Shown: positions 1 through 7,137 of the stretch, piece after piece
How the letters are laid out: each line of letters begins with the position of its first letter
Position numbering within the stretch: position 1 is the first letter of the stretch
Program-made: the position numbers and the translations under genes
The notes under the pieces: model-generated
Database searches by the model: none
What the model was told of the DNA's origin: nothing
The model's input: the letters and a program-made list of their open reading frames with translations, nothing else
Source: Syntrophaceae bacterium UBA2251
GTDB taxonomy: Bacteria > Desulfobacterota > Syntrophia > Syntrophales > UBA2251
Reading direction: 5' to 3'
NCBI GenBank assembly: GCA_002347815.1
Contig: DDXV01000083.1
Coordinates: 1-10,159, forward strand
Length of the DNA: 10,159 nt

Positions 1-239
1 GGGAGACCCTTTCCTCCCCGCCGGCAACACCTCTTAGCCGCACTTGCTCGCCGGTTAATACCCCCGATGAGGATCATGCCCTCTATCTGGACAAACTACC
101 GGCTTGCCAAAATCCTGCTCATCCTATAAATCATGTCAGAAAACGACCTGAGCAGTTACGGACAATGAATCGTTCAAGCGATGGATGACCGACACGGTCT
201 TCCGTTTGACCTACGAAACACGAAGGGAGGGAGCCATCG
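1..239. other. Upstream region with no recognisable gene
   Basis: This stretch precedes the acyl-CoA ligase gene. Frame 1 on the plus strand is open from the window edge to a TAA at 127-129, giving about 42 residues rich in Arg, Pro and Leu. I do not recognise it, so it could be the tail of a gene that starts outside the window or chance. A small perfect hairpin lies at 187-199 (GACCG, loop ACA, CGGTC) in what would be the 5' leader of the ligase. Base composition in 100-220 is less GC-rich than in the genes, as expected for an intergenic region. Confidence 0.4.
104..130 (+). promoter_or_regulatory. Possible sigma-70 promoter for the acyl-CoA ligase
   Basis: A TATAAA hexamer at 125-130 matches the -10 consensus at five of six bases. 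TTGCCA at 104-109 is a fair -35, but the spacer of 15 is short. Transcription would start near 137 and leave a leader of about 100 bases. It is the best candidate in the upstream region, but the spacing makes it tentative. Confidence 0.35.
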
Positions 240-2402
240 GTGTTTGAGGTGAGAGAGGATAGGTTGATGCCGAACAGACTGATCGAAACGGTGCGGGGTA
301 CCGGGCGCAACGCCCTCACGGAGGCGGAGGCGACGCGGCTCCTCGCCGCCTACGATATACCCGTAGTTGCGGAACAGACCGCGAATAATGCGGAGGAAGC
401 GGCGGAACGGGCGGCTTCGATGGGGTTTCCGGTCGTCCTCAAGGGGCTGGGGGCGAAACTGACCCATAAAACGGAGCGTGGACTCGTCCGCCTGAACCTG
501 AAGGATGAAGCGGATGTCTCTGATGCCGCGAGGGAGATCGCCGTGGCCGCGGGCTCGGACCTCGAGGGATTTCTCGTCCAGCCCATGCTGTCGGGGAAGC
601 GGGAATTCGTGGCGGGGATGATCCGCGACGAGCGTTTCGGACCGGTGATCATGTTCGGTCTCGGCGGGGTCTACACGGAAGCCCTCCGGGATGTCACCTT
701 CCGAATCGCCCCCCTGGAGGCGGCGGAGGCGCGGCGCATGCCGGAGGAAATAAAAGCCGCGGCCCTGCTCGGCAACTTCCGCGGGGAGTCGGCCGTGGAC
801 CGGGATCAGATCGTCCGCGTTCTGACCGGTCTTTCACGGCTGGCCGTGGCGCATCCTGAAGTGGCGGAGATCGATATCAACCCTCTCCTGGTCGGACCGG
901 ACGGCCGGGTCCGTGCGGTCGACGCCCTCGTCCTGCTCGGCGGTTCCGACCTTCCCGACAGCGCCCCGAGGGACCTTTCCTTCCTGGATACGATGCTCGC
1001 CCCGCGCAGCATCGCCCTCATCGGCGCCCGGCGATCCAATAGCGGCGGCTGGCAGAACCTCATGCGCGTCATCGTCGAACTGGGTTACACGGGGCGACTG
1101 TACCCGATCAATCCGCGGGCGGAGGAGATCGAGGGGCTTCCGTCCTACCCGAGCCTGCGGGAACTTCCGGAGCCCGTGGATCTGGTGATCGTTGCTGTCG
1201 CGGCGCCGATGGTGCCCGCGGCCCTGAAAGAGTGCATCGCCACCGGAAACAGGAACGTGCACATCTTCGCGGCCGGCTTCAAGGAAACCGGGGAGGACGA
1301 GGGCCTGCGGCTCCAGAGAGAGATCGAGGAGATCGCGATGCGCGGCGGACTGAACGTCATGGGTCCGAATTGCATGGGCATCTACAATCCCGCCCTGCGC
1401 CTCGCCACGTGGCGTTCCGCCCCGACCCGGAGCGGCGACGTCGCCTTCGTCTCGCAGAGCGGCGGACATGCGGGCGACCTGGCCGCCCTGGCGGAGCGTT
1501 CGGGCATCTATTTAAGCAAGGCCATCAGCTATGGGAATGCCCTGACCCTGGACAGTACGGATTTTCTGGAATACCTCAAGCACGACGAACAGACGCGCAT
1601 CATCTGCCTGTATCTCGAGGGAGTTCGGGACGGCCGGCGTCTGCTCAAGGAGATTGCGGACATCAATCCGCGCAAGCCCGTCATCATCATGAAGGGCGGC
1701 CTGACCGAATCCGGCGCCCGGGCCGTCGCCTCCCACACGGGCTCGCTGGCCGGAGGATCGCACCTCTGGGAGGCCGTGTTCCGCCAGACCGGGGCGGTCC
1801 GGGTCGATTCACTGGAGGAGATGACCGACGTCGTCCTGGCCTTCCGGAACCTCGGAAAACCGGCGGGACGGGGTGTCGCCGTGATCGGCACGGGGGGCGG
1901 CATCGGCGTCTGGGCGGCGGACGCCATTGCCCGGGCGGGACTCGAACTGCCGCTGCTCGGCGAGAAAACGCAGGCGGACTTTCGCGCCTTCATCCCCGAG
2001 GCGGGGAATATCCTCCGGAATCCCGTCGATGCTGGCATCGCCTTCGCCGATTTCGGTCTGCTGGAGCGGGCACTGCGGATTATCTCGTCGGATCCGCTTA
2101 TCGATGCAATTGTCATCACGATCCACGTCGACTGGACCTTCAATTTCGACGAAGGCAGGCACATTGATCGACTCGCGCACTATCTCGCCGGACCGGCGCG
2201 GGAGCATACGTCCGGAAAACCGTATCTCGTCAGCTGGCAGCGTTACCGAACCCTCCCCGGCATCGTGGATGCCGCATCGAGGCTTTACGAAATCCTCATA
2301 GCCGGCGGCGTTCCCCTGTACGAAGGCTTGCCGCGGGCGGCCTCCGCCCTGAGCAAGGTCGTCGCGTATCACGAATTTCAGCAGGGTCTCATCCCTGGAT
2401 GA
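240..2402 (+). CDS. NDP-forming acyl-CoA synthetase, fused beta-alpha subunits
   Basis: Likely catalyses acyl-CoA + NDP + phosphate <=> acid + CoA + NTP (acetate or another short or aryl acid), a cytoplasmic route to substrate-level ATP or to acid activation. Residues about 25-235 form the ATP-grasp (beta) part: LTHKTERG with His76, the swinging-loop His of this family, and DINPLLV at 212-218. Residues about 245-385 are the CoA-binding Rossmann domain (APRSIALIGA, MGPNCMG), and 400-720 the succinyl-CoA-ligase-like domains, with SQSGG at 405-409 and ASHTGSLAG at 497-505, whose His499 is the expected phosphohistidine. The 720 residues are a full-length fusion, with the beta half first; the Pat-type enzymes have the reverse order. 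GTG at 240 is chosen for GGGAGGG at 225-231, 8 bases upstream; ATG at 267 (10th codon), behind GAGG at 255-258, is a real alternative. The acid substrate cannot be told from sequence. Confidence 0.93.
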   Translation: MFEVREDRLMPNRLIETVRGTGRNALTEAEATRLLAAYDIPVVAEQTANNAEEAAERAASMGFPVVLKGLGAKLTHKTERGLVRLNLKDEADVSDAAREIAVAAGSDLEGFLVQPMLSGKREFVAGMIRDERFGPVIMFGLGGVYTEALRDVTFRIAPLEAAEARRMPEEIKAAALLGNFRGESAVDRDQIVRVLTGLSRLAVAHPEVAEIDINPLLVGPDGRVRAVDALVLLGGSDLPDSAPRDLSFLDTMLAPRSIALIGARRSNSGGWQNLMRVIVELGYTGRLYPINPRAEEIEGLPSYPSLRELPEPVDLVIVAVAAPMVPAALKECIATGNRNVHIFAAGFKETGEDEGLRLQREIEEIAMRGGLNVMGPNCMGIYNPALRLATWRSAPTRSGDVAFVSQSGGHAGDLAALAERSGIYLSKAISYGNALTLDSTDFLEYLKHDEQTRIICLYLEGVRDGRRLLKEIADINPRKPVIIMKGGLTESGARAVASHTGSLAGGSHLWEAVFRQTGAVRVDSLEEMTDVVLAFRNLGKPAGRGVAVIGTGGGIGVWAADAIARAGLELPLLGEKTQADFRAFIPEAGNILRNPVDAGIAFADFGLLERALRIISSDPLIDAIVITIHVDWTFNFDEGRHIDRLAHYLAGPAREHTSGKPYLVSWQRYRTLPGIVDAASRLYEILIAGGVPLYEGLPRAASALSKVVAYHEFQQGLIPG

Positions 2403-2470
2403 CGGGTGGTTGACCGTTTTCTGGAGACACCGGGGGAATAATTTAGTCAAGGACCTGATGGAGGTGATTC

Positions 2471-3280
2471 ATGGAAGGGGTGTTCGTGAAGGTACAGGAG
2501 CTGGTCGCACTCTATGGGCTGAAGGTGATCGCCGCCCTCGCCATTCTGGTACTCGGCCGATGGGCCGCGAAGGGCGTTCAGAAATTGACGGCGAGAATCC
2601 TGCGCAGGCACAGCGTCGATCCCGCCATCGTTTCCTTTACGGATAGCCTGGTGTACGTGGCGATGATGACGTTCGTCGTCCTGGCGGCGCTCGCCCAGCT
2701 CGGGATACAGACGACGTCCTTTATCGCGGTCATCGGCGCCGCGGGGCTGGCCATCGGTCTCGCCCTTCAGGCGTCCCTGGCAAATTTCGCCGCCGGATTC
2801 CTCATGCTGATCTTCAAGCCCTTCAAGATCGGGGATTATGTCGAAGGGGGCGGGGCATCGGGATCGGTCGAAAAAATCCAGATTTTCACGACGCAGCTCG
2901 CTACCGTGGACAACAAGGTGATCATCATTCCGAACTCGAAGATGATGGGCGACAACATCGTCAATTATTCGGCCAAACCGATCCGGAGGGTGGATCTGGA
3001 TTTCGGGGTGAGCTACGGCGACGAGATCGACAAGGTCAGAAAGGCGATTCAATCGGTGGTCGAAAAGGAGTCCAGGATTCTGAAGGATCCCGAAGCCGCG
3101 ATCCTGGTCAAGAAGCTGGCGGAAAGCAGCGTCGATTTCCAGTTGAGGGCCTGGGTCAAGACCGAAGATTATTGGGGCGTCTACTTCGATGTGATCGAGG
3201 CCGTGAAAAAGGAATTCGACGCGCAGGGCATCTCCATTCCGTTCCCGCAGAGGGATGTTCGTGTCTTCACGGTGAAATGA
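2471..3280 (+). CDS. mscS: Small-conductance mechanosensitive channel (MscS family)
   Basis: Inner-membrane channel that opens under membrane tension and releases solutes on hypo-osmotic shock; the family works as a heptamer. At 269 residues it is close to the short E. coli type. Three membrane segments are visible at about 14-34, 58-78 and 83-116. The third is the Gly/Ala-rich pore helix (GAAGLAIGLALQASLAN, 89-105; FAAGF, 106-110). The MscS beta domain follows (KPFKIGDYVEGGG, 116-128; VIIIPNSKM, 150-158), then the alpha/beta domain ending with KREFDAQGI-type residues (here KKEFDAQGISIPFPQ, 246-260). The N-terminal periplasmic part is very short (about 13 residues). GGAGGTGA from 2460 lies 3 bases ahead of ATG 2471 when counted to its last base, a near-perfect Shine-Dalgarno, so the start is secure. 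It follows the ligase by 68 bases without a clear terminator, so read-through from that gene is possible. The next gene follows without a gap or after 72 bases, depending on its start. Confidence 0.95.
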   Translation: MEGVFVKVQELVALYGLKVIAALAILVLGRWAAKGVQKLTARILRRHSVDPAIVSFTDSLVYVAMMTFVVLAALAQLGIQTTSFIAVIGAAGLAIGLALQASLANFAAGFLMLIFKPFKIGDYVEGGGASGSVEKIQIFTTQLATVDNKVIIIPNSKMMGDNIVNYSAKPIRRVDLDFGVSYGDEIDKVRKAIQSVVEKESRILKDPEAAILVKKLAESSVDFQLRAWVKTEDYWGVYFDVIEAVKKEFDAQGISIPFPQRDVRVFTVK

Positions 3281-3352
3281 GTGCAAGTCGTGACGCTTCT
3301 ACCTGACATGCGGAAAGTGCATGGGTCGATACGCATACAGGCGAAGCGGGCG

Positions 3353-4624
3353 ATGCATCGGAAACGCCTGCCGGCGGCGGTCGTGATTTTCGTTCTGATC
3401 CTGACCCACGCCTGTCCGATCGCCGCCGATGCGTTTTCGCCCTGCCTCGAGGCCGTGGATCCGCGCGGGGCCGTTCTCGTCACCGATGGCGACGACGACA
3501 TCCTCATCGAAAAGAATGCGGCCACCCAATACGTCCCGGCGTCCACGCTCAAGCTGCTGACGGCTCTGGCCGCGATGCATCATTGGGGGCTCACCTACCG
3601 GTTCCGGACGGAATTCTACATGGACGCCGACCGGAATCTGAAAATCAAGGGCTACGGGGATCCCTTCCTGGTCACGGAGGCTTGGGAGGAGATCGCGAAG
3701 GCGCTGTCAACGACCGTTCGCGGGTTCAATCATTTGATTCTGGACAATTCCTACTTTGCTCCCGGCATCGATATTTCGGGGAGGGGAGACTCCACGAATC
3801 CCTACGATGCCCCGCCCGGCGCCCTGTGCGCAAATTTCAATACGGTCCATGTCGACCCTGACGCGGAGGGTCGGATCGCGGATACGGAGCCAAAAACACC
3901 CCTGTCGCGCGCGGCCGGAGAAAGATGCCAATCCCTGGGCCTGAAACAGGGTCGTTACACCTTCAGCCACGACGAACAGGACATCACGCGCTATGCCGGT
4001 GAAGTCGCCCTGTATTTCATGAAAAAGGAAGGCGTCGACATGGCTGGGGATATTTCCCTGGGTACGGTTCGGCCCGGGGATACGCTGGTTTACACCCACG
4101 CCTCCGTGTTCACCCTGAAAGAAATGATCCGGGGGATGATGGAATTCTCGAACAACTTTATCGCAAACCAGCTCTTCCTTAACCTGGGGGCCCATGTGTA
4201 CGGTCCGCCGGCGACCCTTGAGAAGGGAATCCGCGTGATCGACCGCTATCTCAAGGACGAGCTGGGGATGCCGAATGTCCACATCGTGGAAGGATCCGGA
4301 CTCTCGCGGGAGAATCGCCTGTCGGCATCGGAAATGGACGGGATCTTGATCCAGTTTGAACCCTGTCAGCATCTCCTGAAAACCCGGGACGGCGTGTCCT
4401 TCAAGACCGGAAGGCTGGAAGGGATCCGGACCCGTGTGGGCTATGTCGAGACTGAAACCGGGAATCCCTGCCGTTTTGTCGTCTTTCAAAACAAGGGGCG
4501 CTCGGATATCGATACACTTGTCCGCTGCATTAAAAAGCGCTGCCGCCGCGTCCGCGAGGACCGCCAGACTCGCGCCGCGCCGGCCGCTATTCCTTCCGCT
4601 TCAACAAGCTCCCCGGATCGTTGA
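3353..4624 (+). CDS. dacB: D-alanyl-D-alanine carboxypeptidase/endopeptidase, PBP4 type (peptidase S13)
   Basis: Periplasmic serine hydrolase expected to trim or open peptide cross-links in peptidoglycan. All three penicillin-binding motifs are present, numbered from Met at 3353 (423 residues): STLK at 64-67 with the acylating Ser64 and Lys67, SNN at 266-268 and KTG at 351-353. Other family marks are KGYGDPFL near 99-106 and GSGLSR at 314-319. About 202 residues separate the Ser and SNN motifs, less than in E. coli PBP4 as I recall it, so the inserted domains look trimmed. The start at 3353 is chosen because it gives a classical signal peptide: MHRKR, a hydrophobic run, then IAADA for signal peptidase I. 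The frame stays open to a GTG at 3281, directly after the mscS stop, and an ATG at 3308 is also possible; no candidate has a strong Shine-Dalgarno. Cys21 follows THA, which is not a proper lipobox. The last 30 residues are a basic, then Ala/Ser/Pro-rich tail. Probably co-transcribed with mscS. Confidence 0.9.
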   Translation: MHRKRLPAAVVIFVLILTHACPIAADAFSPCLEAVDPRGAVLVTDGDDDILIEKNAATQYVPASTLKLLTALAAMHHWGLTYRFRTEFYMDADRNLKIKGYGDPFLVTEAWEEIAKALSTTVRGFNHLILDNSYFAPGIDISGRGDSTNPYDAPPGALCANFNTVHVDPDAEGRIADTEPKTPLSRAAGERCQSLGLKQGRYTFSHDEQDITRYAGEVALYFMKKEGVDMAGDISLGTVRPGDTLVYTHASVFTLKEMIRGMMEFSNNFIANQLFLNLGAHVYGPPATLEKGIRVIDRYLKDELGMPNVHIVEGSGLSRENRLSASEMDGILIQFEPCQHLLKTRDGVSFKTGRLEGIRTRVGYVETETGNPCRFVVFQNKGRSDIDTLVRCIKKRCRRVREDRQTRAAPAAIPSASTSSPDR

Positions 4625-4705
4625 GCCGTTATCGTCGCTCTGCCTTCAAATATTTTATGACCACGCCCCTGACGCCCCCCTCGCGCCGGACGCATGCAAT
4701 CCTGC

Positions 4706-4734
4706 TTGACTTATCCGTGTCATAACGCGATATT
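4706..4734 (+). promoter_or_regulatory. Sigma-70 promoter for the DUF3141 gene
   Basis: TTGACT at 4706-4711 matches the -35 consensus at five of six bases, and GATATT at 4729-4734 matches the -10 at four of six, with an optimal spacer of 17. Transcription would begin near 4741. That start falls almost on the ATG at 4743, which would leave it leaderless, and so favours the ATG at 4770 that has a strong ribosome binding site. The site lies in the 145-base gap after dacB. Confidence 0.6.
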
Positions 4735-4754
4735 GGAAGCGCATGGCGGTGAAC

Positions 4755-4764
4755 GGAGGGAGGG
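4755..4764 (+). promoter_or_regulatory. Ribosome binding site deciding the DUF3141 start
   Basis: GGAGGGAGGG ends 5 bases before ATG 4770, and its first GGAGGG sits 9 bases away. It is a double purine-rich Shine-Dalgarno. It lies inside the coding frame of the longer alternative start at 4743, which has only a weak GGAAG ahead of it. Confidence 0.65.
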
Positions 4765-4769
4765 TTCGG

Positions 4770-7013
4770 ATGAAACGTTCGGAAAAATCGGCAAAGTCCC
4801 GCGCAGACGCACCCGTCTTCGCTCAGCAGGTGATCGACTATTGGGTGGATGCGTGGCAGCGTACGATCCTGTTCTGGGACGTTCTGCGGGAGCGGGGCAA
4901 CCGGTACCACGCGCAGCAGGAGAAGGCGGAGCCGCATGTGCTCCATTTCGAGGCGGACCGGGTCCTCGACGGCCGGAGTCTGGACCCGCCCGCCAATTAT
5001 TTTCTGTCACGGATCAAACCGCCGAAAGGGACCAGGATCGTCCCGCGGAAACGGCCGTTCGTCGTCGTCGACCCGCGCGCCGGCCACGGCCCGGGGATCG
5101 GCGGTTTCAAGGCGGACAGCGAGATCGGCGTCGCGATGGAGGCAGGCCATCCCTGTTATTTCATCGGCTTCACGCCTCAACCGATGCCGGGTCAAAGGAT
5201 CACGGATATCCTGGGCGCCGAGGCGATGTTTCTGGAGAAGGTGATCGACCTCCACCCGAAAGTCGAAGGCAAGCCCTGCGTGATCGGCAACTGCCAGGCC
5301 GGATGGGCGGTCCTGATGTTGGCCGCGACGCGTCCCGAACTGTTCGGCCCGATCATCGCCGCCGGCGCTCCGCTCTCCTACTGGGCCGGCGTGGAAGGCA
5401 AGAACCCGATGCGCTATACGGGCGGCCTGCTCGGCGGGAGCTGGCTGACCGCGCTGGCTTCGGATCTCGGGGGCGGCAGGTTCGACGGCGCTTACCTGGT
5501 CGGAAACTTCGAGAACCTCAATCCGGCCAACACGATCTGGACCAAGAGCTACAACGTCTGGGCAAAGGTGGATACCGAGGCGAAACGTTTTCTGGATTTC
5601 GAAACCTATTGGGGCGGCATGGTCAACTTGAACGCTGAAGAGATCCAGTGGATCGTCAATCACCTGTTCGTAGGGAACCGGCTTGCCACCGCCGAGATCA
5701 CCACCGGAGACGGCATCCGGGTCGACCTCCGGAACATCCGCTCGCCCATCATCTGCTTCTGTTCCCAAGGCGACAACATCACGCCGCCTCAGCAGGCCCT
5801 CGGCTGGATCGGCGATCTTTACCGCGATGACGACGACATCCTTGCCTGCGATCAGACCATCGTCTACGCGATTCACGAGAACATCGGCCATCTGGGCATC
5901 TTCGTTTCCGGCAGCGTCGCCCGCAAGGAGCACGAGGAATTTTCATCCAACATCGACCTGATCGACGTGCTCCCGCCAGGTCTGTACGAGATGGTCATGA
6001 CCCCCAAGACCGCACGCGCCGCGCATCCGGAGTTGATCGTCGGCGACTGGATCACGCGCATCGAACCCCGAACGCTCGAGGATGTCCGCGCAATCGTGAA
6101 ACCCAGCCTCGAAAACGAACGCCGCTTTGCGACGGTGCGACGGATTTCGGAAATCAACCTCGGCCTTTACCGGATGTTCATGCAGCCGTTCGTCCGGGCC
6201 TTCGCCAACGAACCGGCCGCCGACTGGCTGCACAAGGTCAACCCCACCGTTCTGCCGTTCGAGCTTTTTTCGGATCGGAATCCGTTCATGAAGCCCGTCG
6301 CTGAAATCGCTTCGCAGGTTCGGACCAAACGTCGGCCCGCCTTGCCCGATAATCCCCTGCTCTTGGCCCAGGCGATGGTGTCGCAAGGGATCGTCAATGC
6401 GCTCGATGCCTGGCGGGAATCCCGGGATCGCGGCCTGGAACTGATGTTTATGGGCATCTACAATCAGCCGCTGTTGCAGGCCATGGTCGGATTGCGGGCC
6501 ACGGACGAGAGGCCGAGACGGGAGCCCGGCGTGGAACCGGAGCGGATCGCATACGTCCGCGCGAAACTGGCCGAACGCCGCGCCCGCATCGCCGAAGGCG
6601 GCCTCCACGAAGCGACCATCCGAGGCCTGATCTACATCGCCATGGACGAAATGGGTATTGACGAACGCCATTTTGAGACCCTGCGTTTGACCCGTGCCCA
6701 CCGCGGAGAGATGTCGCTGGACGCATTCAAAAAGGTGGTGCGCGATCAGTTCAGCGGTTTGCGTCTGGATCACGAAGCGGCGCTGGCGGCGATTCCGGGC
6801 ATGCTGCCCGCCGCAGACGATGTCCGGGCAAAAACGATCGAGGCCATCCGGAGGATCGTTTTCGCGGCCGGAAAGCCCACGGCGGAACGGGCGCGACGCC
6901 TGGCCCGGGTGGAAGCGCTTTTCGCCGCGGACGGCCGGCAACGAAGGCGTCCGGGAAGGGCGGGAAAGAAGCGGGGCTTCACGACCCCCTCGCCGAGACA
7001 GCAAGGTGCATGA
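4770..7013 (+). CDS. DUF3141 protein: PhaC-like alpha/beta hydrolase with TerB-like C-terminus
   Basis: I recognise this as a DUF3141 protein, a family related to polyhydroxyalkanoate synthases; its reaction is not established to my knowledge. Numbered from Met 4770 (747 residues), the N-terminal helix region (DYWVDAWQRTILFWDVLRERG, ending near 43) is followed by an alpha/beta hydrolase fold from about 90. The nucleophile elbow is GNCQAGW at 173-179, with Cys175 in place of the usual Ser, as in PhaC; Asp335 in CSQGDNITPP and His374 in ENIGHLGIF complete a Cys-Asp-His triad. The elbow reads G-x-C-x-A-G, not the G-x-C-x-G-G of PhaC. Residues about 575-720 contain an acidic helical segment (IYIAMDEMGIDERHFETLR-like, near 620-640) that resembles TerB. 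The tail from 721 is Arg/Lys-rich. No membrane segment or signal peptide is visible, so it is probably cytoplasmic. Acyl-CoA or hydroxyacyl-CoA is a plausible substrate by analogy only. It has its own promoter and the M48 gene follows after 124 bases. Confidence 0.88.
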   Translation: MKRSEKSAKSRADAPVFAQQVIDYWVDAWQRTILFWDVLRERGNRYHAQQEKAEPHVLHFEADRVLDGRSLDPPANYFLSRIKPPKGTRIVPRKRPFVVVDPRAGHGPGIGGFKADSEIGVAMEAGHPCYFIGFTPQPMPGQRITDILGAEAMFLEKVIDLHPKVEGKPCVIGNCQAGWAVLMLAATRPELFGPIIAAGAPLSYWAGVEGKNPMRYTGGLLGGSWLTALASDLGGGRFDGAYLVGNFENLNPANTIWTKSYNVWAKVDTEAKRFLDFETYWGGMVNLNAEEIQWIVNHLFVGNRLATAEITTGDGIRVDLRNIRSPIICFCSQGDNITPPQQALGWIGDLYRDDDDILACDQTIVYAIHENIGHLGIFVSGSVARKEHEEFSSNIDLIDVLPPGLYEMVMTPKTARAAHPELIVGDWITRIEPRTLEDVRAIVKPSLENERRFATVRRISEINLGLYRMFMQPFVRAFANEPAADWLHKVNPTVLPFELFSDRNPFMKPVAEIASQVRTKRRPALPDNPLLLAQAMVSQGIVNALDAWRESRDRGLELMFMGIYNQPLLQAMVGLRATDERPRREPGVEPERIAYVRAKLAERRARIAEGGLHEATIRGLIYIAMDEMGIDERHFETLRLTRAHRGEMSLDAFKKVVRDQFSGLRLDHEAALAAIPGMLPAADDVRAKTIEAIRRIVFAAGKPTAERARRLARVEALFAADGRQRRRPGRAGKKRGFTTPSPRQQGA

Positions 7014-7121
7014 ATACGGGTGAAATCGGAGTGAAGGATATATCCGACCGGATCTTCGTTGACCATGACTTCAAGATTTGAGAGAAAATTCCGGAGGCTT
7101 GGGGATGCCGACCGGAGGGAA

Positions 7122-7129
7122 GGGGAGGA
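7122..7129 (+). promoter_or_regulatory. Ribosome binding site deciding the M48 start
   Basis: GGGGAGGA lies 8 bases before ATG 7138, where translation gives a textbook lipoprotein signal. In-frame starts at 7078 and 7105 exist, and the latter has GGAGG at 7093-7097, but both would put a non-hydrophobic extension ahead of the signal peptide. Confidence 0.7.
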
Positions 7130-7137
7130 ATAAACGC

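Noticed and set aside
2410..2442. TTGACC (2410-2415) and AATAAT (2437-2442) as a promoter for mscS
   Set aside because: The hexamers are good but the spacer is 21 bases, outside the workable range, and I found no better -35 at the proper distance.
1232..2450. Shifted-frame (1232-2167, plus) and antisense (1809-2450, minus) frames over the acyl-CoA ligase
   Set aside because: The ligase is intact across the whole span, with the phosphohistidine and nucleotide-binding motifs in frame, so neither overlap is needed to explain the sequence and there is no sign of a frameshift.
3413..3415. Cys in the signal region of the PBP4-like protein as a lipoprotein site
   Set aside because: The residues before it are THA, not a lipobox with Leu at -3, and a normal signal peptidase I site follows at IAADA.
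4694..5638. A 314-codon frame overlapping the DUF3141 start in another frame
   Set aside because: Its translation is a low-complexity Arg/Gly/Pro-rich shadow of the true frame, which starts with a good Shine-Dalgarno and carries the catalytic motifs.
5007..7004. Two long antisense frames (308 and 353 codons) under the DUF3141 gene
   Set aside because: Composition-driven shadows: the opposite frame has the conserved family blocks throughout.
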